A stretch of DNA of 64,000 nucleotides, from contig NZ_CP012184.1 of the NCBI RefSeq assembly GCF_001420995.1, forward strand, positions 4,944,501-5,008,500. The letters run 5' to 3'. This document shows, piece by piece, positions 23,864 to 31,880 of this stretch; position 1 is the stretch's first letter, and each line of letters starts with the position of its first letter. A model generated the notes under the pieces. The model worked only from the letters and a program-made list of their open reading frames with translations, did not search any database and was not told where the DNA came from. This stretch comes from Pseudonocardia sp. EC080619-01 (lineage in GTDB: Bacteria > Actinomycetota > Actinomycetes > Mycobacteriales > Pseudonocardiaceae). A program made the translations under genes and the position numbers.

Positions 23864-25330
23864 GTGTCGGAGACCGTCATCGTGGTGAACACGGTGGTGG
23901 CCGTGCTCGCCACCGTCGTGCTGATCGTCCGGTTCCGGTTGAACCCGGTGATCTCGCTGGTGATCGGCGCGGTCTACCTCGGGCTCACCGCGGGCCTGGG
24001 CGTGCAGGGCACCGTGGACGCCGTCACCGGCGGGTTCGGTGACATCCTCGCCGACGTCGGGCTGCTCATCGCCTTCGGCGTGCTCACCGGGGCGATGCTG
24101 CACCGGGCCGGCGCCATCGAACGGCTCGTCGCGTCACTGCTGAGCATCTGCGGGCCGCGCGGGATGCCGTACGCCACGGCGGTCACGGTCGGCACCGTCC
24201 TCCAGTCGATCTTCGTGGACGTCCTGCTGGTCATCTCGGCGCCACTGGCCCGGCGGATCGCGCCGCGCATCGGGAGCCACGGTCTGCCGCGGATGGCGAC
24301 GGCGCTCGCGATCGGGCTCGAGTGCGGGATCGTGTTCATGGTGCCGGGCGTCGGCGCGGTCGCGCTGGCCGGTGTGCTGGGCGTCCCGATGGGGCAGATG
24401 CTGCTGGCCGGGCTGATCGTCGTCGTCCCGACCGTCGTGATCGCCACCGGGATCATGACCTTCCTCTTCCGGCGCGGCTGGTGGGACCCCGAGCGCGACG
24501 AGCAGGAGCCGACCTGGGCCGGGATGGCGCCGTCGGGGACGGACGGCGACGAGGGGCCCGGCCCGGACACCGACGCCGCCGGCTCCGGTGCGACGGCCGA
24601 CCCCGCCGGTCCCGACGGGACGTCGCCGCAGCCGTCGGGCGCGGCGACGACCGTCGCCGGCCGGCCGGACGGCGCCCGTCGTCGCCCGCTGCCGCTGATC
24701 CTGCTCTTCGCACCGCTGCTCGTCGGCCTGCTCCTGATCGCCGCGGGCGCCGTGCTCGACGCCGCCGGTGTCGAGCAGCCGGTGCTGGTCTTCCTCGGCG
24801 AGCCGGTGATCGCGCTGCTGATCGCGCTGGTCGGGACGACCGCCGTCGTCGGGCTGGCGCACGGCCGCGAGCTCGTCGAGGGCGCGGTCGGCGACGGGTT
24901 CCGCGAGAGCGGCCAGATCCTGATCCTCACCGGTGTCGGCGGTTCGCTCGCCACGACGATCTCCGACGCCGGGCTGGGCGAGATCCTCGGCCGCTACTTC
25001 TCCGCGAACACCGCCGCACCGCTGCTGATGGTGTGGCTGATCGCCGCCGTGCTGCACGTCGCGATCGGCTCGGTGACCATCTCGGCGATCACCGCGGCCG
25101 GCGTCCTCGCCCCGGTCGCGCCGGTGATCGGCCTGGCGCCGGTGCTGATCGCGCTGGCCGCGGGCGCCGGTGCGCTGTTCGCCGTGCACGTCACGTCCAA
25201 CACGTTCTGGCTGCTCCAGTCGCTGCTCGGCCAGTCCGTGCGGGGCGCGCTCAAGACCTGCTCGGTCGGGGTGTCGGTCGCCTCGGTCGTGGCGATCCTG
25301 CTGATCCTGCCGCTGTCCTACGTCTTCTAG
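23864..25330 (+). CDS. Gluconate permease (GntP/GntT) family transporter
   Basis: 488 residues from GTG 23864, chosen because AGGGAG lies 7 nt upstream. The protein is almost entirely hydrophobic helices with GntP-type segments such as RFRLNPVISLVIGAVYLG, QSIFVDVLLVISAPLARRIAP and GVGGSLATTISDAG. A hydrophilic Gly/Pro/Asp-rich linker (about residues 208-275) splits the two halves and is longer than usual. Family members import gluconate or other hydroxy acids with protons. Directly downstream are a class III CoA-transferase and an HMG-CoA-lyase-like gene, so the cargo is probably a hydroxy-dicarboxylate-type acid. Confidence 0.83.
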   Translation: MSETVIVVNTVVAVLATVVLIVRFRLNPVISLVIGAVYLGLTAGLGVQGTVDAVTGGFGDILADVGLLIAFGVLTGAMLHRAGAIERLVASLLSICGPRGMPYATAVTVGTVLQSIFVDVLLVISAPLARRIAPRIGSHGLPRMATALAIGLECGIVFMVPGVGAVALAGVLGVPMGQMLLAGLIVVVPTVVIATGIMTFLFRRGWWDPERDEQEPTWAGMAPSGTDGDEGPGPDTDAAGSGATADPAGPDGTSPQPSGAATTVAGRPDGARRRPLPLILLFAPLLVGLLLIAAGAVLDAAGVEQPVLVFLGEPVIALLIALVGTTAVVGLAHGRELVEGAVGDGFRESGQILILTGVGGSLATTISDAGLGEILGRYFSANTAAPLLMVWLIAAVLHVAIGSVTISAITAAGVLAPVAPVIGLAPVLIALAAGAGALFAVHVTSNTFWLLQSLLGQSVRGALKTCSVGVSVASVVAILLILPLSYVF

Positions 25331-25345
25331 AAGGGAGGCCGAGAC

Positions 25346-26563
25346 GTGTCCGACCTGCCGCTGTCCGGTATCCGGGTGCTGGAGCTGGGGAACTACATCG
25401 CGGCGCCGACCACGGGCCGGCTGCTCGCCGACTTCGGCGCGGACGTGATCAAGGTGGAGCGTCCGCGCACCGGCGACGAGCTGCGCAACTGGCGGCTCTA
25501 CGCCGGTGACACCTCGATGCTCTACCGCACCCTCAACCGCAACAAGCGGTCGATCACGCTCGACCTGCGCTCCGACGCCGGGCGCCGCGCCGTGCTGGAC
25601 CTGGCCGCGTCGTGCGACGTCGTGCTGGAGAACTTCCGGCCCGGCACGCTGGAGAAGTGGGGTCTCGGGCCGGGTGAGCTCGACGCCGCCAACCCCGACG
25701 TCGTCCTGGTCCGGATCTCGGCGTTCGGCCAGACCGGCCCGATGTCGGCACGTCCGGGCTTCGCCGCCGTCGCGGAGGCGATGGGCGGGCTGCGCGCGCT
25801 GGTGGGGGAGGAGGACCGGCCGCCGTCGCGGACCGGGGTGTCGATCGGCGACTCGATCGCCGGGCTCTACGGCGCGTTCTCCGCGGTGATGGGCCTCTAC
25901 CAGCGCGAGGCCGCCACGGACCGGCCGCCGCTGGACCGCCGCTCGATGGACGTCGCGCTCAACGAGGCGGTGTTCTCGATGATGGAGTCGCTCGTGCCCG
26001 ACCACCTGGCCTACGGCGTCGAGCGTCGCCGGGTCGGCGGGCGGATGGAGGGCATCGCGCCGTCCAACGCCTACGAGTGCGGTGACGGCGGCAGCGTCGT
26101 CATCGCCGGCAACGGCGACTCCATCTACGGCCGGTTCATGCAGGTCATCGGCCGGCCGGAACTGGCCGACCAACCCGATCTGGCATCCAACGCGGGTCGC
26201 TGGGAGCGCCGGGACGAACTCGACGCGGCCATCGAGGCGTGGACGCGGTCGATGCCCCGCGACGAGGTGCTCGCCCGGCTGGAGTCCGCGGGCGTGCCGG
26301 CCGGGCCCATCTACTCGGCCCCCGACATCGTCGGCGACGCGCAGTTCCGGGCTCGGAACATGGTCCAGTACTTCGACGTCGACACCGGCGGTCCGGAGCC
26401 CGCCCGGGTCGGTTTCCCGGGCGTCGTGCCGGTGCTGGGCGGGGAGTCGGTGCCGGTCCGGCACGTCGGCCCCGACCTCGGCGCCGACACCGGCGACGTG
26501 CTCGGCGGCCTGCTCGGGTACACCGACGACGCGGTCCGCGCCGCGTCCGGAGAGGAGTCCTGA
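25346..26563 (+). CDS. Class III (CaiB/BaiF, formyl-CoA transferase type) CoA-transferase
   Basis: 405 residues from GTG 25346 with GGGAGG upstream. The typical start LSGIRVLELGNYIAAPTTG, the ENFRPGTLEKWGLG motif and catalytic D169 (SIGDSIAGLYG) fall at the position known for formyl-CoA transferase. The enzyme moves CoA from an acyl-CoA donor to a free carboxylic acid. It sits between a GntP-type transporter (15 bp upstream) and an HMGL-like lyase whose ATG follows the stop immediately, indicating one operon that activates and then cleaves an imported acid. Confidence 0.9.
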   Translation: MSDLPLSGIRVLELGNYIAAPTTGRLLADFGADVIKVERPRTGDELRNWRLYAGDTSMLYRTLNRNKRSITLDLRSDAGRRAVLDLAASCDVVLENFRPGTLEKWGLGPGELDAANPDVVLVRISAFGQTGPMSARPGFAAVAEAMGGLRALVGEEDRPPSRTGVSIGDSIAGLYGAFSAVMGLYQREAATDRPPLDRRSMDVALNEAVFSMMESLVPDHLAYGVERRRVGGRMEGIAPSNAYECGDGGSVVIAGNGDSIYGRFMQVIGRPELADQPDLASNAGRWERRDELDAAIEAWTRSMPRDEVLARLESAGVPAGPIYSAPDIVGDAQFRARNMVQYFDVDTGGPEPARVGFPGVVPVLGGESVPVRHVGPDLGADTGDVLGGLLGYTDDAVRAASGEES

Positions 26564-27484
26564 ATGGACGTGCTGCTGCGTGACGTGACGCTGCGGGACG
26601 GGTTGCAGCTGACCGGCAAGCCGCTGCCGACCGGGCGCAAGGTCGCCCTCGTCCGGTCGCTGCTGGCGGCGGGCGTGCCCGAGCTGGAGATCGGCTCGCT
26701 GGCCCGCGGCGACCTCGTGCCACCGCTCGCGGACACCCTCGACGTGGTCGCCGCGCTGACCCCGGAGGAGCTGGAGCGCTGCTGGGTGTGGGTGGCGACG
26801 CCACGGCACGTGCAGAAGGCCGTCGCGGCGGGCGCCCGCAACGTGCAGTACTGCTTCTCGGTCTCCGACGCCCACAACAACGCCAACATCGGTCGCGACA
26901 CCGGGGTGTCCCTGGAGGCGATGCCCGAGGCCGTGCAGTACGCCCGTGACGCCGGTGGACGGATCCAGCTGTGCCTCGCGACGTCGTTCACCTGCCCGTT
27001 CGACGGCCCGGTCGACCCGGAACGGGTGCTGGAGATCGTCGCGGACCCGCGGACCGACGGCTCGTGCGACGTCGTCGTGTGCGACACGCTCGGGCAGGCG
27101 GCACCGTTCGAGGTCGGGTCGCTGGTCGAGCGGGTCGCGGGCGTCGCGGACGGCCGGCGGATCGCCTTCCACGGTCACGACACCTGGGGTCAGGGCGTCG
27201 CGAACGCGCTCGCGGCCGTGCAGGGCGGCGCGACCCTGCTGGACGGCGCGCTGGGCGGCCTCGGTGGCTGCCCGTTCGCGCCCGGGGCCAGCGGGAACAC
27301 CGCGAGCGAGGACCTGCTGTTCGCGCTGCGCCCGTCCTGGCTCACCCCCGACGTGCTGGCCGGGCTCGTGACGGAGGCCGAGGACGTCCTCGCGGAGCTG
27401 GGGGAGCCGAACCGCTCCCGCGCGGCGCAGGGCGTGCGGTCGAAGGCCGAGGCGTTCCGCTGGACGGCCGGGCCGCGGGACTGA
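26564..27484 (+). CDS. Hydroxymethylglutaryl-CoA lyase-like (HMGL/DRE-TIM) enzyme
   Basis: 306 residues beginning directly after the CoA-transferase stop. LRDVTLRDGLQ is the DRE-TIM barrel opening motif, and GLGGCPFAPGASGN with C236 is the HMG-CoA lyase signature loop. HGHDTWGQG supplies metal-ligand histidines. HMG-CoA lyase splits a 3-hydroxy-3-methylacyl-CoA into acetyl-CoA and a keto acid. With a CoA-transferase and a permease beside it, the natural substrate may be an imported 3-hydroxy-3-methyl dicarboxylate rather than leucine-derived HMG-CoA; no leucine pathway genes are near. Confidence 0.85.
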   Translation: MDVLLRDVTLRDGLQLTGKPLPTGRKVALVRSLLAAGVPELEIGSLARGDLVPPLADTLDVVAALTPEELERCWVWVATPRHVQKAVAAGARNVQYCFSVSDAHNNANIGRDTGVSLEAMPEAVQYARDAGGRIQLCLATSFTCPFDGPVDPERVLEIVADPRTDGSCDVVVCDTLGQAAPFEVGSLVERVAGVADGRRIAFHGHDTWGQGVANALAAVQGGATLLDGALGGLGGCPFAPGASGNTASEDLLFALRPSWLTPDVLAGLVTEAEDVLAELGEPNRSRAAQGVRSKAEAFRWTAGPRD

Positions 27485-27497
27485 CGCCCCGCGGCCC
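27470..27497. terminator. Bidirectional hairpin between convergent genes
   Basis: GGGCCGCGGG (27470-27479) pairs perfectly with CCCGCGGCCC (27488-27497). The loop contains the TGA of the lyase gene. It lies between the convergent lyase and BCCT genes and can terminate both. Confidence 0.6.
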
Positions 27498-27502
27498 TGC
27501 GG

Positions 27503-29119
27503 TCAGGTCGGCTGTCCGCTCGGCTCCGTCTCCGCGTCGCGCGTCGCGGACGACGGCTGCTCGGACGACGGCGGGCCGGGCGGCGGCCGCTCGGCGGGGA
27601 CGACGCCCTGCTCGACACCCATCTCCCGGACCACCCGGGGCGCGGTCCACAGCAGCGGGAGCATGAGGAACCCGGCGGGCACCGCCGTGATCACGATGAC
27701 GTTCTGCAGGGCGGTGATGCCGCCGTCGCCGACGACGATCAGCACCGCCGCGGCGGCGCCCATCAGGAGGCCCCAGAAGACCCGGGTACCGCGGGCCGGC
27801 TCGCCGCGCGTCGTCGAGGCCGCGGCGATGGCGTAGGACATCGAGTCCGTCGTCGTCGCGACGAACGTGCAGGTCAGCAGGAGCAGCACGATCCCGAGCA
27901 GTGATCCGAGCGGGAGCTGCTCGGCGGCCGAGACGACGGCCGCCGCCATCCCGGTCGACTCGAGCGGCCCGGACAGCGCGCCCGGGGTGTTCTGCTCCAG
28001 GAAGATGCTCGTGCCGCCGAAGACGGTGAACCACACCGCGGTCGCGACCGGCGGGACGATCGAGGTACAGACGATCAGGTCGCGTACCCGGCGGCCGCGC
28101 GAGATCCGCGCCACGAAGATCGACATGAGCGGGCCGTAGCCGAGGAACCAGCCGAAGAAGAACACCGTCCACGAGCCGAGCCACGCCTCGTCGCCGCGGT
28201 GCAGGGCCAGCGGCGCGAAGTCGCGCAGGTACAGGCCGAACCCGCCGAGGAAGGCGTCGATCAGGAACCCGGCCGAGCCCAGCACGAGGAACGCCGCCAG
28301 CACGCCCAGCGCCATCCAGATGTTGATCCGGCTGAGCAGCTGGATGCCGCGGTCGATGCCGGTGAGTACCGAGACCACCGCGACGGCGGTCAGCCCGAGG
28401 ATCACGGCGAGCTGCACCGGGTAGGTGTCCGGCGTCCCGATCAGCCGGGACAGGCCGTAGGACACCTGCAGACCGAGGAAGCCGATCGGCCCGACGGTGC
28501 CGGCCACCACGGCCAGCACGGTGACGATGTCGACGGCGGTGCCGAGTCTCGAGTGCCGCACCTTCTCGCCGAGGATCGGGTGCAGCAGTGTCCGTGGTCG
28601 CAGCGGCAGGCCCTTCTCGGCGCCGCGCATCATCACGATCGCGCCGAGCGAGCCGAGCACCGCCCAGGCCAGGAAGCCCCAGTGCGTGAAGCTCTGGGCC
28701 AGCGCCGGGGCGACGGCGTCCGGCGAGCCGGGCGCGACGTGGTCGTAGTACGGCGACGGCGAGACGAAGTGCTGCAGCGGCTCACCCGCGGCGAAGAAGA
28801 CCCCGCCGCCCGCGAGCAGCGTGGACATGATCATCGCGATCCACTTGAAGCGGGCGATCTCCGGCTCGCTGCGGCCGCCGAGCCGCACGGCGCCGTAGCG
28901 GGAGCACGCCAGCCCCACCGCGACGACGAAGGTCGCGAACAGCAGCACCTGCCACAGCGGGCCGAACCAGCGGGCCGCCAGGTCGAACGCGATGGTCACG
29001 CCGTCGTCGGTGGCGACGGGGACGATCAGCGCGGCGATCACGAACGCCGTCAGCAGGCCACCGGCGATGCCCAGCACCGCCACGTCGGTGGACCGGGAAC
29101 GGGTCGCCGGGGCGGTCAC
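27503..29119 (-). CDS. BCCT (betaine/carnitine/choline) family transporter
   Basis: 538 residues from GTG 29119; the frame is open for another 80 codons upstream, so the start is uncertain. About 12 membrane helices are seen. Family-typical segments include FFAAGEPLQHF, THWGFLAWAVLG, the TM8 region GSWTVFFFGWFLGYGPLMSIFVARISRGR (shown here in parts: GSWTVFFFGWF, GPLMSIFVARISRG) and VATTTDSMSYAIA. BCCT proteins import trimethylammonium compounds or DMSP using Na+ or H+. An IclR regulator gene lies 282 bp upstream. The C-terminal tail is Pro/Ser-rich and cytosolic. The gap 29120-29401 holds nothing else I can support. Confidence 0.85.
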   Translation of the reverse strand: MTAPATRSRSTDVAVLGIAGGLLTAFVIAALIVPVATDDGVTIAFDLAARWFGPLWQVLLFATFVVAVGLACSRYGAVRLGGRSEPEIARFKWIAMIMSTLLAGGGVFFAAGEPLQHFVSPSPYYDHVAPGSPDAVAPALAQSFTHWGFLAWAVLGSLGAIVMMRGAEKGLPLRPRTLLHPILGEKVRHSRLGTAVDIVTVLAVVAGTVGPIGFLGLQVSYGLSRLIGTPDTYPVQLAVILGLTAVAVVSVLTGIDRGIQLLSRINIWMALGVLAAFLVLGSAGFLIDAFLGGFGLYLRDFAPLALHRGDEAWLGSWTVFFFGWFLGYGPLMSIFVARISRGRRVRDLIVCTSIVPPVATAVWFTVFGGTSIFLEQNTPGALSGPLESTGMAAAVVSAAEQLPLGSLLGIVLLLLTCTFVATTTDSMSYAIAAASTTRGEPARGTRVFWGLLMGAAAAVLIVVGDGGITALQNVIVITAVPAGFLMLPLLWTAPRVVREMGVEQGVVPAERPPPGPPSSEQPSSATRDAETEPSGQPT

Positions 29120-29401
29120 CGCCCGCCCCCGGCGGTCGGTACCGCGCTCGGCAGCGGTCGGTCGGTGGCGCCCACGAGGGGTCGCACGGATGTCATCGGG
29201 ATCGTCGCTCCGCGGAGTCGGGGATGATGTGGAGCTGGGCGGCATGCGCGCCGTCGGCCAGTCCGTGGCCGGGAGGTGCAGCCCGTCTCGCAGCGTTGCC
29301 GCGCGCTCGTGCTCCCGAAGTGCCGAAGCATCCACCGTAGCCGCTGATCGGACGCGTGCCACAAACGGCCACAGTGGACGAAACGTTCGTGGTGTGTCCG
29401 G

Positions 29402-30175
29402 TCAGGACGGCGGGCGGCCACCGAGGGTCCGGGTCAGCCGGTCGGCGGCCCGGACCAGCAGCTCCACGTGCTGCTCGCACCGCTCCCGGGTGAGCCGGAT
29501 CGTCGGCCCGCTGATCGTCAGCGCCGCCGCGACCGCCCCGGAGTGGTCGAAGACGGGGGCGGACAGTCCGGAGCCGCCGTCGTCGCGCTCGGCGGCGGTG
29601 ATCGCGAACCCGTCGCGGCGGGTCTCGTCCACCAGTGTCCGCAGCACCTCCGGGTCGGTCACCGTGTGGTCGGTGATCGTCTCCAGCGGCCCGGACAGGA
29701 CCTCGTCGGCCAGCGGTGCGTCCCACGCCAGGAGCACCCGGCCCGCCGAGCCCGTGTGCAGCGGGATGATCTTGCCGACGTGCATCTCCCGGCGCAGCGC
29801 GTGCCGGGTCTCGGCCACCGCGACGCAGACCCGGAAGCGGGTCTCGGCCCGGAACAGCGCCGCCGTCTCGCCGGTGGTGTCGCGCAGCTCGCGCAGCACC
29901 GGGCCGGCCAGGTCGAGCAGGTCGACGCCGCGGGCGGCGGCACCCGCCCAGTAGGCCATCCGGACGCCGACCCGGACCCGGTCGCCGACCCGGTCCAGCA
30001 GCCCCTCCGTGACCATGTTGGACACCAGCCGCTGCACCGTCGACGTCGGGATCCCGGTGGCCTGCTGGATCTCGCCGAGGCTGAGCACCGGGCGCTGCAG
30101 GGTGAAGGCGTCGAGGATGTCCGTGATCTTGCCGAGGACCAGGAGCGGCTTCGGCCCGGTGATCTCGGAGGTCAT
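29402..30175 (-). CDS. IclR family transcriptional regulator
   Basis: 257 residues from ATG 30175, which overlaps the xylulokinase stop (ATGA); the open frame upstream is antisense-like. The N-terminal winged helix is seen in VLSLGEIQQATGIPTSTVQRLVSNMVTEGLL. The effector domain contains IPLHTGSAGRVLLAW and DDGGSGLSAPVFDHSGAVAAAL. IclR proteins usually control adjacent catabolic genes. The overlap with xylulokinase suggests it regulates that operon and perhaps the downstream BCCT gene. Confidence 0.9.
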   Translation of the reverse strand: MTSEITGPKPLLVLGKITDILDAFTLQRPVLSLGEIQQATGIPTSTVQRLVSNMVTEGLLDRVGDRVRVGVRMAYWAGAAARGVDLLDLAGPVLRELRDTTGETAALFRAETRFRVCVAVAETRHALRREMHVGKIIPLHTGSAGRVLLAWDAPLADEVLSGPLETITDHTVTDPEVLRTLVDETRRDGFAITAAERDDGGSGLSAPVFDHSGAVAAALTISGPTIRLTRERCEQHVELLVRAADRLTRTLGGRPPS

Positions 30176-31563
30176 TCCGGGATCCGGTCCAGGAACGCCG
30201 ACGCCGCCTCCCGGTAGCGCTCCCAGGCGTGCGGGGCGGGATCGGCGTCGTACCGGGCGGGCTCGGTCGCCGGGGCCCAGGACGGCGGGGTGTCGCCGCC
30301 GCGCAGCGCCCACGCCGCCTGGCGGGCCGCGCCGTCGGCGACGTACTCGCCGGGCTCCGGTACCCGCACGGGCACCTCGAAGACCTGCGCGGCGATCCGG
30401 CACACGGCCTCGGACCGGGTCGCGCCGCCGACCAGCGTCACCCCGGACACCGAGACGCCCTGCTCGCGCAGCGCCTCCAGGCCGACCCGCTGCGCGTAGA
30501 GCATGCCCTCGACCGCCGCCCGGGCCAGGTTCTCCCGGGTCCCGGAAGCGAGGGTCCAGCCGTGCAGTGAGCCGGTGGCGTCCGGCAGGTTCGGCGTCCG
30601 CTCGCCCTCGAGGTAGGGGACGACGACGAGGCCGCCCGCCCCCGGCTCCGCGGCCAGCGCCAGCTCGCCGAGCTCGGCGTGGTCGACGCCGAGCAGCCGC
30701 CGGGTCGCGTCGAGCACCCGGGACGCGTTGAGCGTGCAGACCAGCGGCAGGTAGGCGCCGGTCGCGTCGGAGAACCCGGCGACGATCCCCGACGGGTCCT
30801 GCGCACGCGTCGCCGACCGGGCGAACACGGTGCCCGACGTCCCGAGCGAGACGACGACGTCGTCGCCGGCGTCGACCCCCAGCCCGGCGGCGGCGTTGTC
30901 GCCGGCCCCCGCGCCGATGCGGATCCCGCCGGGGCCCTCGACGGACTCGGCCGGGCCGAGGACCCTGGGCAGCGCCGGTGTGGCACCGAAACCGCGTTCG
31001 AGCAGGTCCGTGCGGTAGCCGGCGCCGTCGTAGTAGCCGGTGCCGGACGCGTCGGAGCGGTCGGTGACCAGCTCGTCCAGTCCGGCCGCGCCGCGCAGCC
31101 GCCAGGTCAGCCAGTCGTGCGGCAGGCACACCGCCGCCGTGCGGGCGGCGTTGTCCGGCTCGTGCTCGGCGAGCCAGCGCAGCTTCGTCAGGGTGATCGA
31201 GGCGACCGGGACGACGCCGGTCGCCTCCGCCCAGCCACCGGCCCCGAGCTCCTCGGTGAGTGCGGTCGCGGCCGGGGCGGAGCGGGTGTCGTTCCACAGC
31301 AGCGCGTCACGGACGACCTCACCGCCGGAGTCGAGGCAGACCATCCCGTGCTGCTGGCCCGCGACCGACAGCGCCTCGACGCCGTCGAGGCCGCCGGCGT
31401 CGGCGAGGGCCTCCTGCAGCGCGTCCCACCAGAACCGCGGGGCGATCTCGGTCCCGTCCGGGTGCGAGGCCCGGCCGGACCGGACGAGCTCGCCGGTGTC
31501 CGCGTCGCGGACGACGACCTTGCAGGACTGGGTGGAGGAGTCCACCCCGAGCACCAGTGCCAT
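30172..31563 (-). CDS. xylB: Xylulokinase (FGGY carbohydrate kinase)
   Basis: 463 residues. The FGGY start ALVLGVDSSTQSCKVVV, VAGQQHGMVCLD, and SDASGTGYYD match xylulokinases, and the C-terminal ATP site reads TLVGGATRSEAVCRIAAQ. It phosphorylates D-xylulose to D-xylulose 5-phosphate. No xylA is in the window; a polyol dehydrogenase elsewhere could supply xylulose. Another pentulose is possible. A CAGGCT -10 element 6 nt before the ATG suggests a leaderless start. IclR follows with a 4-bp overlap. Confidence 0.88.
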   Translation of the reverse strand: MALVLGVDSSTQSCKVVVRDADTGELVRSGRASHPDGTEIAPRFWWDALQEALADAGGLDGVEALSVAGQQHGMVCLDSGGEVVRDALLWNDTRSAPAATALTEELGAGGWAEATGVVPVASITLTKLRWLAEHEPDNAARTAAVCLPHDWLTWRLRGAAGLDELVTDRSDASGTGYYDGAGYRTDLLERGFGATPALPRVLGPAESVEGPGGIRIGAGAGDNAAAGLGVDAGDDVVVSLGTSGTVFARSATRAQDPSGIVAGFSDATGAYLPLVCTLNASRVLDATRRLLGVDHAELGELALAAEPGAGGLVVVPYLEGERTPNLPDATGSLHGWTLASGTRENLARAAVEGMLYAQRVGLEALREQGVSVSGVTLVGGATRSEAVCRIAAQVFEVPVRVPEPGEYVADGAARQAAWALRGGDTPPSWAPATEPARYDADPAPHAWERYREAASAFLDRIPE

Positions 31564-31569
31564 GCCCCC

Positions 31570-31575
31570 AGCCTG
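31570..31575 (-). promoter_or_regulatory. -10 element of leaderless xylulokinase gene
   Basis: On the minus strand CAGGCT is followed by 6 nt and ATG 31563. The divergent gene at 31635 has the same hexamer at the same distance, so the two starts are mirror images. Confidence 0.45.
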
Positions 31576-31622
31576 CCACGGAGATCCCGGCGCGGCGGGC
31601 GGCGCGCGGTCGCCGGCGGTGC

Positions 31623-31628
31623 CAGGCT
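31623..31628 (+). promoter_or_regulatory. -10 element of leaderless small-protein gene
   Basis: CAGGCT is followed by 6 nt and ATG 31635, with no ribosome-binding site. Confidence 0.45.
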
Positions 31629-31634
31629 GGACCC

Positions 31635-31826
31635 ATGAGCGACGAGGAATGGTTCTACTGCCTGAAGCACAACACGGTGGAGCCGAAGGACGGCTGCCGC
31701 GCCGCCGACCGGCTCGGCCCCTACCCGGACCGCGAGACCGCGGCCCGCGCGCTGGAGCTCGCCCGCGAGCGGACCGAGGCCGAGGACCGCAAGGACCGCC
31801 GGTGGAGCAGCGGGGACCACGAGTAG
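31635..31826 (+). CDS. Small conserved actinobacterial protein
   Basis: 63 residues: MSDEEWFYCLKHNTVEP then DGCRAADRLGPYPDRETAARALELARER. This EWFYCLKH...LGPYPDRETAA layout is one I associate with short actinobacterial proteins sometimes labelled SPOR-like; the function is unknown. Two cysteines (C9, C21) and a histidine (H12) might bind metal. The divergent start opposite xylB carries the same leaderless promoter element. A strong hairpin follows at 31839-31880. Confidence 0.7.
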   Translation: MSDEEWFYCLKHNTVEPKDGCRAADRLGPYPDRETAARALELARERTEAEDRKDRRWSSGDHE

Positions 31827-31838
31827 GCGCTTCGCGCT

Positions 31839-31880
31839 CGTGAGTGGAAAACACGGCCCTGACCGCGTTTTTCACTCACG
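31839..31880. terminator. Bidirectional hairpin terminator with A/T tracts
   Basis: Arms 31839-31856 and 31863-31880 pair over 18 bp with two mismatches (ends CGTGAGTG / CACTCACG, with GAAAA opposite TTTTT) around a 6-nt loop. It serves the small protein gene and the convergent P450 gene, whose TGA stop (31872-31874) lies inside the right arm. Confidence 0.75.
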
